Positions 10,834-21,526 of a stretch of DNA of 64,000 bases are shown piece after piece (the stretch's first letter is position 1; the number at the start of each line of letters is the position of its first letter). The notes beneath the pieces were generated by a model. That model did not search any database and was not told where the DNA came from. It saw only the letters and a program-made list of their open reading frames with translations. The DNA is from Onthophagus taurus (lineage: Eukaryota > Arthropoda > Insecta > Coleoptera > Scarabaeidae): contig NC_091975.1 of NCBI RefSeq assembly GCF_036711975.1, forward strand, positions 6,760,501 through 6,824,500, written 5' to 3'. The position numbers and the translations under genes are program-made.

Positions 10834-12629
10834 TTACGACTGTGTAAAATACGATTGATAAATCATTCCTATTGATGTGGTAGTAAAATATAAAAAACAA
10901 CTCCACCAAGTACCAAAACCAAAAAGTCCTTTAAAAACTTGTGGGGTAAACACCTGTCAAAAAAAGATCATGAAATAAATCTTAAAGTTGAATAAAATAA
11001 AATTTGATTTTTACATTTTTTAAATTTTCAATTGCTAAATGAAACTGATGAGCTGAATTTTGTATATTATCTTCTCCCTCTAAGTTGGTTTGTTCGAACG
11101 AATTAGCTGGACACTCCTCCAAATTTTGATTTCCCAACAAACCATTCCAACTAAATCCTCCCAAAGTCTTGTACATAAATGCAAAATAAATTATTAATAT
11201 TAAAGGAGCGATGTACTGTAAAGTGACTACACATAAATAATAAAAAACTGCAGCAATCTAAAACATTTTAAATGAAATTATTAACATTTAGAAATAATTG
11301 CAATAATAAAAAGAACCTTTTTTTGTAAATCAATGTTGGTGATTCTCCCAGCTTCTTTTTTTTGTTCTTCCAATCTGTGATAAGCCATGTCCAAATATGC
11401 TTGTAAATAAACTGGCATTAAAACTATTTTTATGATAACAGTTAAAATAATAAAAATCAGTCTTAAAATTTCAAATGAATCATTGCTTAATCTAAAAAAA
11501 GAAAACGAATTTGATGAAATTTTTACTTCTTTAACTTACAAAGGAGAAGTCATCCCAGAAAAAATTCTAACAGTTAAATAATGCCTTGAAAACGGCTTTA
11601 TCCAAGCTACAACTAAAAGAAATGGGAGTGCAAAGCTTAAATTTAATAAAGTTTGAATCGTTTTATTCTTTCTATGGAGTTTTAATAAATCCCAATGCAT
11701 TCGGGCTATTCTTAAACCGGGAAATGTGAAAACAGCTCCCAATAAAGCACCAAATATCGCCAAAAAGAATTGGATGATTATTTTTGACGCAGGACCTCTA
11801 AAAAATTTTTTATAAAAACTAATTTTAAATTATTTTTAATAACTTACGAAGAGTTTAAACCTTGTTGATTTAAAAAAGTGGAAGCACTATCATTGAAGCT
11901 TTTATAAGCAGTTTGTAATCCAATCTCCAAAATATTTTCATCCACAATTAAAATCATCATTGCAATTAATAAATAAACAAAACCCATTACCAAACATGTT
12001 GATCTTTCACCAACAGACTCATCTGCTTTGAAATATTGAACAGTTAAAGAAAATAATAACTTACTATATATTTACTAAGGAAAATAATGATATTAAATAA
12101 TTATAAGTAATTAAAATAGGATACATCGCAAATATTAATACTAAAGTACACCACATCATACTTAAATTCATTTCATCTTTTAACGAAAAAAAGTTTTGAT
12201 AAATTTCAGTAATAACATAAACCAAACAAGAGTAAATTGCAAAATCAACCAGCCATTGGTATTCAGCGTAAAACCTAAGATGTATAACATCTAATTGGGT
12301 AACTTTAGCCGTTTTTAAATCAATTTCAAGACTCCTCGGAATATGAAACGAGTCGACTTTCCCATTTTGTTGCTTCCCTTTCCGATTTTTATGTTTATCT
12401 TTCGGTATATTCGCAACTTCTTTTAATTCATCATCCGTGGGATACAAATATCTTACAAGACCCGTTGAGCAGAGCAAAAATTTTGCGAACGAAAAGTATG
12501 GCCCCAATTTCTGAATGATCGAAATCATAATTAACGTTATTACGAGTTGCGCTCCAAGTAATGCCTTAAAAAATTAATTATAATTTGTATTTTACGTTAA
12601 AAATAAGGTTAATTTCGAATTCTTACCAT
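10834..12629 (-). CDS. TMEM161: Transmembrane protein 161 (TMEM161/emei)
   Basis: Seven coding exons on the minus strand: 12629-12627 (the ATG alone), 12564-12125, 12063-11848, 11797-11540, 11491-11317, 11257-11015 and 10953-10834. They give 484 residues, close to the length of vertebrate TMEM161 proteins. Recognisable conserved parts are MALLGAQLVITLI at the N-terminus, FYAEYQWLVDFAIY, QYFKADESVGERS, a TFPGLRIARMHWDLL segment, QKKEAGRIT, FYYLCVVTLQYIAPL and a C-terminal GTWWSCF segment. Many hydrophobic segments indicate a multi-pass membrane protein. The Drosophila orthologue (emei) is reported to affect calcium handling; the biochemical function is unclear. The exon 2/exon 3 junction works only with a U12-type intron (12124-12064). 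The gene is head to head with RpL5, and decayed partial copies lie upstream. Confidence 0.93.
12064..12124 (-). other. U12-type (minor spliceosome) intron in TMEM161
   Basis: The 61-nt intron begins GTATCCTA, matching the minor-class 5' site (consensus GTATCCTT), and contains TTCCTTAGT, one base from the minor-class branch-site consensus TTCCTTRAY, with the branch A (12076) 12 nt before the AG (12065-12064). Splicing here joins ...FA-I-K-LLFSL... in frame, as expected for TMEM161. The more obvious U2-type donor GTAAGT at 12064-12059 keeps no frame with any nearby acceptor. Confidence 0.85.
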
Positions 12630-12954
12630 TTTTATAATTTAAAATCGAGCTATTATTTTTAGAAGTAACCTAAATAACCTAAAAATTATTTTTGGACGAG
12701 CAATTATTTGACAGATTAAGTATGTGATCATATGTATAGCGATTAAGTTAAATGTATTTTAATGAAGCCAACATCTATGTCTATCTCTTTTTAGTTTTAA
12801 TAATATGGAATTTTTAATTCGATTTAATTTATAATGAAATTAAATAATTATTAATTATAACGTTAAATAATACAATTTCGGTGTTGATATAAATATAAAA
12901 CGTAAATTCAATTAATTTCTTTAAAAATTTTTAAATTCGGCGGTTAAAATAATA

Positions 12955-13320
12955 AAAATTTTATCTTAATACATATAGGCAACCCAAATCACCGTCCGAT
13001 TAATTTTATTAAAATCTTTAATTAAATTAATTTAGTCGAAATTTTTGTAACAAAATGTATGTTTAAAAGTAAAATGAAAAATTTTGGGAAATAAAAACCA
13101 TGTGGCTCCAGAAAAATTCAATTTGTAATACTTTTTTGACATAATTTTAACTGTCAACAAAAATGACAGCAAATAAAATTTAACAATTTAATTAATATCC
13201 GAATTTATTTAATTAAATGGTTGTTTAAAACACGTAGTTTTTTTATTGTATTACTTAAAATTACGATTGATGTCTTTTTTTTGTAAATCAATGTTGGTGA
13301 TTCTCCCAGCTTCTTTTTTC
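12955..13320 (-). pseudogene. Decayed partial copy of TMEM161 (block 2)
   Basis: The block starts with the 3'-flank repeat of TMEM161 (like 10520-10810) and jumps at about 13268 to a short copy of the end of exon 5 and its donor (like 11318-11372, including TCAATGTTGGTGATTCTCCC). Everything between is deleted. Confidence 0.75.
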
Positions 13321-13404
13321 AAATTATCGACCAGAAATTATAGCAATTAATTCATAAAATTACTTAATAGATTTTTAGAGAGCAATATGGTATAAAAAGT
13401 TATT

Positions 13405-14155
13405 TAGAAATATCTAAAATAATAAAAGAGATAAATAAATTAACAAATTTTATCTTAATAAACATAGGCAACCCAAATCACCGTAAAATTAATTTTATTA
13501 AAATCCTTAATTAAATTAATTTAGTCGAAATTTTTGTAACAAAATGTATGTTTAAAAGTAAAATGAAAAATTTTGGGAAATAAAAACCATGTGGCCCCAA
13601 AAAAATTCAATTTGTAATACTTTTTTGACATAATTTTAACTGTCAACAAAAATGACAGCAAATAAAATTTAACAATTCTATTAATATCCGAATTTATTTA
13701 ATTAAATGATTGTTTAAAACACGTAGACTTTTTTATTTTATTACTAAAAATTACGACTGTGTAAAATACGATTGATAAATTATTCCTGATTTATTAATGA
13801 ATGATTGAAATCATAATTAACGTTATTACGAGTTGCGCTCCAAGTAATGTCTTAAAAAATTAATTATAATTTGTATTTTACGTTAAAAATAAAGTTAATT
13901 TCGAATTCTTACCATTTTTATAATTCAAAATCGAGCAATTATTTGACAGATTAAGTTAAATGTATTTTATTGAACCCAACATCTATGTCTATCTCTTTTT
14001 AGTTCTAATAATATTTAATTTTTAATTCGATTTAATTTAATAATAAAATGAAATAATTATTAATTATAACGTTAAATAATACAATTTCGGTGTTGATATA
14101 AATATAAAACGTAAATTCAATTAATTTCTTTAAAAATTTTTGAGTTTGGCGGTTA
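13405..14155 (-). pseudogene. Decayed partial copy of TMEM161 (block 3)
   Basis: The 3'-flank repeat (13405-13735) is followed by a copy of the last codons and stop region of exon 7 (about 13738-13788). It then jumps to a copy of the start of exon 2, the first intron, the ATG-only exon 1 (ATG near 13918-13916) and about 230 bases of 5' flank (13801-14155). Most coding exons are missing, so no TMEM161 protein can come from it, but its promoter-side sequence is well kept and lies next to RpL5. Confidence 0.8.
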
Positions 14156-14267
14156 ATTTTGTGTAGTGGTACTTCCGCACATGCGCGTAATTCTTCTTAT
14201 TTGGACCCGAGAGCATCGTTTATCGTTGCATGGTCCGTCCGTGATTATTATTTAAAAATCAAAGAAA
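14156..14267 (+). promoter_or_regulatory. RpL5 promoter and 5' UTR region
   Basis: Pyrimidine-rich stretches (ATTCTTCTTATTTGG near 14190) resemble the terminal oligopyrimidine starts of ribosomal protein mRNAs. CGCACATGCGCG lies just upstream and resembles an NRF-1-type palindrome. An upstream ATG at 14230-14232 opens a four-codon frame that ends in TGA at 14242-14244, before the RpL5 start. The transcription start is inferred, not seen. Confidence 0.45.
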
Positions 14268-15951
14268 ATGGTGAGTAAACTCTTTTAAATATTATCACTG
14301 TGTGTTTTTTTAAAGTATGTAGTATATAATATTTATGTATTTAATCCGAAATAAATCGTTTTTACGTCCGATGTTTGTGGATAAAATCCCGACATGTCAA
14401 ATGTTATTGTTTTCGTGGATTTAACAACAGTATTTTTAAATATAATCGAATTTATAACAATAATTCAACTAAAATTAAGATATATAATGATATCCATTTA
14501 AAAATTTGCTAATAAATCCTTATTTTCTATGAAAAATATTTTGAGGTTATAACCTAACCTAACTTTTTTTTTGTGTAGGGATTCGTAAAAGTAGTAAAGA
14601 ATAAACAATACTTCAAGCGATTCCAAGTAAAATTTAAGAGGCGTCGTGAAGGTAAAACTGACTACTATGCTAGAAAACGCCTAATTGTTCAAGATAAGAA
14701 CAAATACAACACCCCTAAGTATCGTTTGATTGTTAGACTTTCAAACAAGGATATCACCTGCCAAATCGCGTACTCCCGCATTGAGGGCGATAAAATCGTT
14801 TGCGCTGCATATTCCCATGAATTACCCAGATATGGAATTAAAGTTGGTCTCACCAATTACGCTGCAGCTTATTGCACTGGTTTATTACTTGCTCGCCGTT
14901 TATTAAAACAAATTGGTTTGGATACTTTGTATGAAGGTACCACCGAGGTTAATGGAGAAGAATTTAATGTAGAAAATGTTGATGATGGACCAGGTGCTTT
15001 TAGGTAACAAAATCATTTTATTTTGATTTTATTTGATTTTTTTTATGATGAATTTTAGACACATGCGCGTCATCTGATTAACAAAACCTAACTTTAAATG
15101 AACTTGATGATTAATAAGTTTTTTATTGGTTGTTGTATGTTTATTTTTAGGAGGGTTTTGTAACTTTAATGATTTTATAGTGTCTCTGATATAAAATTTA
15201 ATTGTTATTTATATTTTTATTTGATTTATTTCATTTAAAATGTTAATCTTTTATTGTTTCAGATGTTATCTGGATGTTGGTCTGCAAAGAACAACCACTG
15301 GAGCTAGAGTTTTTGCAGCAATGAAAGGAGCTGTTGATGGTGGTTTGAACATCCCTCATTCATTAAAACGTTTTCCTGGATATGACGCCGAAAGCAAATC
15401 ATTTAATGCAGAAGTCCATCGTGGCCACATCATGGGTCAACATGTTGCTGATTACATGAGAAGTCTTAGCGAAGAAGATCCTGAGGGTTTTAAAAGACAA
15501 TTCAGCCAATACATCAAGTTGGGAATAAATGCCGATCAGGTGATTATCATAATTTAATATAAAAAAATTTATATTTACGTCCAACTTTAAAATTACAATA
15601 ATTATATTCTAATTGATTGTTGTGTCGCTGTTGGACAACAGCAATATTGAAAGAGGAATTGCATCTTGATTCAAATTTTATAATTTTGATGTCTTAGAAA
15701 CTTTCATACAAATTAATTTTAATTTTATTTTGATCAATTTAATCGTTTGATGACGTTTATAGATTGAAGGGATTTACAAAAACGCGCATGCAGCGATCAG
15801 GGCAGATCCTTCGCATGAGAAGAAGGTTAGGGCACCACCAGCCAAGAAGAAGAGGTGGAATAGGGCTAAGTTGACCCTTGCTGAACGCAAGAACCGTGTT
15901 GCGCAAAAGAAGGAGTCACATTTGAAGAAACTCCAAGAGGCGGAGCCTTGA
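14268..15951 (+). CDS. RpL5: 60S ribosomal protein L5 (uL18)
   Basis: Four coding exons: 14268-14270 (ATG only), 14579-15003, 15263-15539 and 15763-15951. They encode 297 residues, the usual RPL5 length. Recognisable parts are [35 protein letters not shown], the [13 protein letters not shown] segment, [16 protein letters not shown] and a lysine-rich C-terminal tail ending KLQEAEP. L5 binds 5S rRNA with L11, carries it to the large subunit, and the 5S RNP is also a p53/Mdm2 regulator in animals. The ATG-only first coding exon is shared with the head-to-head neighbour TMEM161. The gene is intact, with canonical splice sites. Confidence 0.98.
15610..15713 (+). ncRNA. Weak candidate H/ACA-like snoRNA in the RpL5 intron
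   Basis: Inside the last RpL5 intron, GCTGTTGGACAACAGC (15627-15642) forms a perfect short hairpin. It is followed by AGAGGA (15652-15657, an ANANNA-type H box), a weak second stem, and ACA at 15708-15710. Ribosomal protein introns often host snoRNAs. The second hairpin is poor and no guide target was worked out, so this is only a candidate. Confidence 0.18.
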
Positions 15952-16090
15952 AAAAATGTTATATTGTAAAGTTCTTTTTTATTGTGGGATTATAAAATGT
16001 ATGACGCAATAATACGTTGTTTATATTTAACCTGATCATAAAGACAGTAGAATCTAAGAGGACTGTTACAACAAGAGTAACATGTTTCTA

Positions 16091-16227
16091 CACTGTGTTA
16101 ATTAATTATCGTATTCGATGTCATAATTGCAAGTATGCAACCAACATCACAGTATAATATAATTGAATACTGTGATGTTGGTTGCATACTTGCAATTATG
16201 ACGTCGGGTACGATAATTAACGCACTG
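16091..16227. mobile_element. Hairpin MITE with CACTGTGTTAATTA ends
   Basis: A near-perfect inverted repeat: CTTGCAATTATGACGTCG-type sequence on the right is the inverse of the left arm, around a short AT-rich loop near 16160. TA flanks both ends (16089-16090, 16228-16229). A second, left-truncated copy lies at 62463-62609. Confidence 0.88.
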
Positions 16228-16679
16228 TAGTTCTAATATTAATTTTAGATTAATAATAATACTTTATTAACACCAAGTATAATTGGTAAACGGCTAGAAT
16301 CTTGCCCACAATAGGAGCTATATTGAAGTCTATCAGTCAAATACGATTCTATAAGCTTGACACATTCCGCCTTTATATTAAATATGCTTAGTTTGATTCA
16401 ATTTAATTTCTTTGTAATATTACGGTTATTATAGAGTGTATCTTTAAACAAACTCCATAACAGTTCATCTGGCCTGGATGGATGCTTGCACTCTGTAAAG
16501 ACTCCTGTGGAGAGATTTTGGCTCATTAAAGAATGGAGATACACAACAGTGGTTTGCAGGTATAGTTAGCAGTATACTGGAGATTATAGTCAGCAAACTA
16601 TAGTTTCTAAATTCAAAGTGCAGCTGTAGATGGCTATCTGCAAACATCCTGTAAAGTTAAACTATGCGGCTAAATTGCT

Positions 16680-19600
16680 TAATTAAAGTGTTAAGAATAA
16701 AATTTGCAACAACTTTTGTTCTAAACGTTTTTTGTAACATTCTCTATTTCCTGGATGTTGCCATTACCCAAGGTCTATAGAACATAAGGGTACCTAATTC
16801 GCTATGCCTCTGTAGTATCGATTATTACCCCGTAGATTGGCGTCACTGGTTCGATACAGTCATAGTAAAGAGTTGAGTAAAAGATAGCCTATACTGTGGT
16901 ACAGTCTATATAAAATATTTAAACCTCGCATCGTATTGTGTTGTTCATAGAACCAGCTATGTCAATGACCCAGCTTGCCTCTCAGAGGAGGAGAATCGGC
17001 ATTGGGTAACCTTATGTTCTATAGAGCTTGGCTATTACCAACTAGTAAACTAACGAAATTCATCAAATGTTTATATTTTCATATTTTCCTCGATATCTAT
17101 GCATCTGAGAGCAAAAGTGCAAGAGAGCTATATTGTTAAGAATAAAATTTGCTACAACTTTTGTTGTAAAAATTTTTTTGCAACGTTCTCTGTTTCCTGG
17201 ATGTTACCATTACCAACTAGTAAAATAACGAAATTCAACAAATTTGTATATTTTCATATTTTTCTCGATCTTGACGCATCTGAGAGCAAAAGTGCAAGAG
17301 AGCAATATTGTTAAGAATAAAATTTGCTATAACTTTTGTTCTAAAAGTTATTTTGTAACATTCTCTATTTCCTGGATGTTACCATTACCAACTAAAAAAT
17401 ACCGAAATTCATAAAATTTTTATATTTTCATATTTTTCTCGATATCTATGCATCTGAGAGCGAAAGTGCAAGAGAGCAATATTGTTAAGAATAAAATTTG
17501 CTACAAATTTTGTTCTAAAAGTTTTTTTGTAACATTCTCTGTTTCCTGGATGTTACCATTACCAACTAAAAAATACCGAAATTCATCAAATTTTTATATT
17601 TTTCTCGATATTGACGCATCTGAGAACAAAAGTGCAAGAGAGCAATTATGTTAAGAATAAAATTTGCTACAACTTTTGTTCTAAAAGTTTTTTTGTAACA
17701 TTCTCTGTTTCCTGGATGTTACCATTACCAACTAAAAAATACCGAAATTCATCAAATTTTTATATTTTTCTCGATATCTATGCATCTGAAAGCGAAAGTG
17801 CAAGAGAGCAATAATGTTAAGAATAAAATTTGCTACAACTTTTGTTCTAAAAGTTTTTTTGTAACATTCTCTGTTTCCTGGATGTTACCATTACCAACTA
17901 AAAAATACCGAAATTCATAAAATTTTTATATTTTTCTCGATATCTATGCATCTGAGAGCGAAAGTGCAAGAGAGCAATAATGTTAAGAATAAAATTTGCT
18001 ACAATTTTTGTTGTAAAAATTTTTTTGCAACATTCTCTGTTTCTTGGATGTTACCATTACCAAGTAGTAAAATAACGAAATTCATCAAACGTTTATATTT
18101 TCATATATTTCTCGATATCTATGCATCTGAGAGCAAAAGTGCAAGAGAGCTATAATGTTAAGAATAAAATTTGCTACAACTTTTGTTGTAAACATTTTTT
18201 TGTAACATTCTCTGTTTCCTGGATGTTACCATTACCAACTAAAAAATACCGAAATTCATAAAAATTTTATATTGTCATATTTTTCTCGATATCTATGCAT
18301 CTGAGAGCGAAAGTGCAAGAGAGCAATAATGTTAAGAATAAAATTTGCTACAACTTTTGTTGTAAAAATTTTTTTGCAACATTCTCTGTTTCTTGGATGT
18401 TACCATTACCAAGTAGTAAAATAACGAAATTCATCATATTTTCATATTTTTCTCGATATTGACGCATCTGAGAGCAAAAGTGCAAGAGAGCAATATTGTT
18501 AAGAATAAAATTTGCTACAACTTTTGTTGTAAAAATTTTTTTGCAACATTCTCTGTTTCCTGGATGTTACCATTACCAACTAAAAAATACCGAAATTCAT
18601 CAAATTTTTATATTTTTCTCGATATCTATGCATCTGAGACTAAAAGTGCAAGAGAGCAATATTGTTAAGAATAAAATTTTCTACAACTTTTGTTCTAAAA
18701 GTTATTTTGTAACATTCTCTATTTCCTGGATGTTACCATTACCAACTAAAAAATACCGAAAATCATAAAATTTTTATATTTTCATATTTTTCTCGATATC
18801 TATGCATCTGAGAGCGAAAGTGCAAGAGAGCAATAATGTTAAGAATAAAATTTGCTACAACTTTTGTTGTAAACATTTTTTTGTAACATTCTCTGTTTCC
18901 TGGATGTTACCATTACCAACTAAAAAATACCGAAATTCATAAAAATTTTATATTTTCATATTTTTCTCGATATCTATGCATCTGAGAGCGAAAGTGCAAG
19001 AGAGCAATAATGTTAAGAATAAAATTTGCTATAACTTTTGTTCTAAAAGTTTTTTTGTAACATTCTCTGTTTCCTGGATGTTACCATTACCAACTAAAAA
19101 ATACCGAAATTCATAAAAATTTTATATTGTCATATTTTTCTCGATATCTATGCATCTGAGAGCGAAAGTGCAAGAGAGCAATAATGTTAAGAATAAAATT
19201 TGCTACAACTTTTGTTGTAAAAATTTTTTTGCAACATTCTCTGTTTCTTGGATGTTACCATTACCAAGTAGTAAAATAACGAAATTCATCATATTTTCAT
19301 ATTTTTCTCGATATTGACGCATCTGAGAGCAAAAGTGCAAGAGAGCAATATTGTTAAGAATAAAATTTGCTACAACTTTTGTTGTAAAAATTTTTTTGTA
19401 ACATTCTCTGTTTCCTGGATGTTACCATTACCAAGTAGTAAAATAACGAAATTCATCATATTTTCATATTTTTCTCGATATTGACGCATCTGAGAGCAAA
19501 AGTGCAAGAGAGCAATATTGTTAAGAATAAAATTTGCTACAACTTTAGTTCCAAAAGTTTTTTTGTAACATTCTCTGTTTCCTGGATGTTACCATTACCA

Positions 19601-19795
19601 ACTAAAAAATACCGAAACTCATCAAATTTTTATATTTTCATATTTTTCTCGATATCTATGCATCTGAGAACAAAAGTGTAAGAGAGCAATATTGTTAAGA
19701 ATAAAATTTGCTACAATTTTTGTTCTAAAACTTTTTTGTAAACATTCTCTGTTTCTTGGATGTTGCCATTACCAACTAGTAAAATACCGAAGTTC
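16680..19795. repeat. Satellite array, about 170-bp unit
   Basis: About 17 head-to-tail units of 165-175 bases; the phrase TTAAGAATAAAATTT recurs at about 16690, 17137, 17310, 17485, 17650, 17816 and so on to 19694, with a mean spacing of 170.5. Each unit also carries TTCCTGGATGTTACCATTACC and CATCTGAGAGCAAAAGTGCA. Two subtypes alternate (AACTAAAAAATACCGAAATT versus AAGTAGTAAAATAACGAAATT). The open frames of about 70 residues that recur in it are by-products of the repeat. The array is interrupted once, by the element at 16768-17031. Confidence 0.95.
16768..17031. mobile_element. 264-bp TIR element inserted in the 170-bp satellite
   Basis: Inverted ends of about 22 bases: CCAAGGTCTATAGAACATAA on the left, TTATGTTCTATAGAGCTTGG on the right. 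It splits a satellite unit, and the flanks C[C/T]ATTAC at 16761-16767 and 17032-17038 look like a 7-bp target duplication with one mismatch. It has no coding capacity. The superfamily is not identified. Confidence 0.75.
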
Positions 19796-19878
19796 ATGTT
19801 AGTTGTAGTGACAGTGATAAATAGTGCTAGTTAGCATAAGAAATCACTATGTTACATATTCTAATTGAACTCAGACGT

Positions 19879-20038
19879 ACGGCTAAACCTGAAACTTTCT
19901 AGATCTAAGTCTAGTGTTAATTCTAGTTTTACAGTAGCACTATTACTAGAACTAACACGAGACCTAGAACGAGAAACATTCGGATTTAGCCGTCTTGAGA
20001 GAGACTCGGCTAAACCCGAATGTTTCTAGGTCTAGTGT
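19879..20038. repeat. Inverted repeat with CTAGTTCTAGGTCTAGTGTTAG-like core
   Basis: The left arm (19879-19935, CGGCTAAACCTGAAACTTTC followed by a CTAG-rich stretch) is inverted at 19943-19992, and a third partial copy follows in direct orientation at 20008-20038 (CGGCTAAACCCGAATGTTTC). Related sequence flanks the satellite block at 48.3 and 52.2 kb and ends the window at 63968-64000. Confidence 0.8.
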
Positions 20039-20356
20039 CTATCCTTGTGGAATATTAAACGAAAAGTAAAACTAACGTTCACTAAACGTACATTTTTCCA
20101 AGCAAAACTTTTCTTCTGCAAAACTACCCAATGCCTCGAAAAGTAACGTTAATTAACCGCTCATTATTAGGTATTAAAAAGGATTCTATTTTTTATGACT
20201 TCATACTAAATACTAAAATAATAACTTAGAATTTAAGAATCAAATTTCCCACAAAAAAATTGTAGAAACAATTAAATCATTTTTAACATTGAATTTATTA
20301 AAAATTTATTATTCATAAATTAATATATTAACAATAAATAAATAAATAATGTGATT

Positions 20357-21526
20357 TTATATCAAATTTATTTCATTCGATAATTTTTTAAAAGCATCAA
20401 ACTCCATAAATTCTCCAAAATCGAACCCTAAATGAGTAAAATCTTGGTTTTTATCTGATCTGTAAAATACTTTCAGCACATAATCCCCATCGAGTTTATG
20501 GATCTCCATAACAAGACAAGCTCCGTAATTCGGTAGATGTGGCTTTCTTAAACCTAAAGCTTGTAAAATGTTTGCTAAATTGATGTCGTGACCCGAATAC
20601 ATGTGCATTTTAATTTTTGATGTTTCGTCTTGAATTTTCTTTTGAGTGTCTTCGCAAATTTTTCCAATCATTTTTCCGACGGCTAATTTTTTTAATTCTT
20701 TTGTATCTTGTTGCATTTCGGGATCGAAAGTTGCTATTTCTCTTATTTTCGTGGTGTGAAGTGGTTTCGCCCAGTCGGGTAAATCCAAACCGAATTGAAC
20801 TTCTGTTGTTAAAACATCGTGAATTTTAAAAACATCGTGAATCGTTGAAATCTCCAGTCCAGTTTTTTCCCAAAGAATTTGAAACACATCTTGGTAATCT
20901 TCAAAGATTTGTTTAGCTTTTTGTGATGTTAAATGATTTGTTTTGTAGAGTTCTCGATAAGTAGTGGTTAGAAATGGCAAGAAAAGCTGTAAGAAAGATT
21001 GTTATATATATTTTTTTGATTTTGGGGGATTTTTTTTGTTTACATCGTCTTGTTTTAATGGGATGTAACGAGTTGGGATTGGTTGCCAACAAAGGTCTTC
21101 GTTCCATATTTCATTTTTTGTTGGTTTAAACAGCGAGGCTAAAACTAGTTGTAACGAGACTTTTGTACGATCCATATCGCTGCTTAATGCTTCTAATAAT
21201 CCGGGAAAATAACGATCCCCAAGAAAATTTGAGTACCTTTCCCGCAAAACATTTCCCAATTCAAACATCGTTTTTTTACCTTCCTAAAAAAATAAGAAAT
21301 TAATTTTTAATTTAATACAACTTTGTTTTAATACATTTGTTAATTGTCCAAATCCATATGGTTCATAATTAACAAATCTGTGCGGATCTTTTGGATAAAT
21401 CCCTCCCTTTGCGGTTGTTCTTTCACCGTGACGATACAGCTTAAAATAAATCAATTAAAAATTATTTAAAAAAAACTTTTTGTAACTTACAACATGAACT
21501 AAAACTAAAGTATCGGAATGCGACAT
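20357..21526 (-). CDS. Histidine acid phosphatase (lysosomal/venom-type)
   Basis: Four minus-strand exons (21526-21491, 21439-21335, 21283-21044, 20986-20357) give 336 residues. The catalytic LYRHGERT motif spans the exon 1/2 junction region (residues 13-20), with the nucleophilic His in RHG. SSDMDRTKVSLQL follows, and the second active-site pair is the HD in MYSGHDINLANIL. The family hydrolyses phosphomonoesters at acid pH, usually in lysosomes or secretions. Oddly, the reading frame starts directly at the first core strand (MSHSDTLVLVHV): no signal peptide is present, and a TGA lies in frame 9 bases upstream. A missed upstream exon or a truncated or cytosolic paralogue are both possible. 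All splice junctions are canonical and in phase. Confidence 0.9.

Noticed and set aside
12059-12064. GTAAGT as the exon 2 donor of TMEM161
   Set aside because: No acceptor downstream (CAAAG|CAG or GCAG|ATG) restores the conserved frame with it, and it would add residues not expected in the family; the U12-type sites give a perfect join.
15044-15191. C/D-box snoRNA in the second RpL5 intron (ATGATGA and CTGA boxes)
   Set aside because: Box spacing is too long for one snoRNA and no terminal stem brackets the boxes.
17099-19681. Several open frames of 66-90 codons starting MHLRAKVQES or MTHLRAKVQES
   Set aside because: They recur once per satellite unit, are in a fixed phase with the 170-bp repeat, and stop within one unit; they are products of the repeat.
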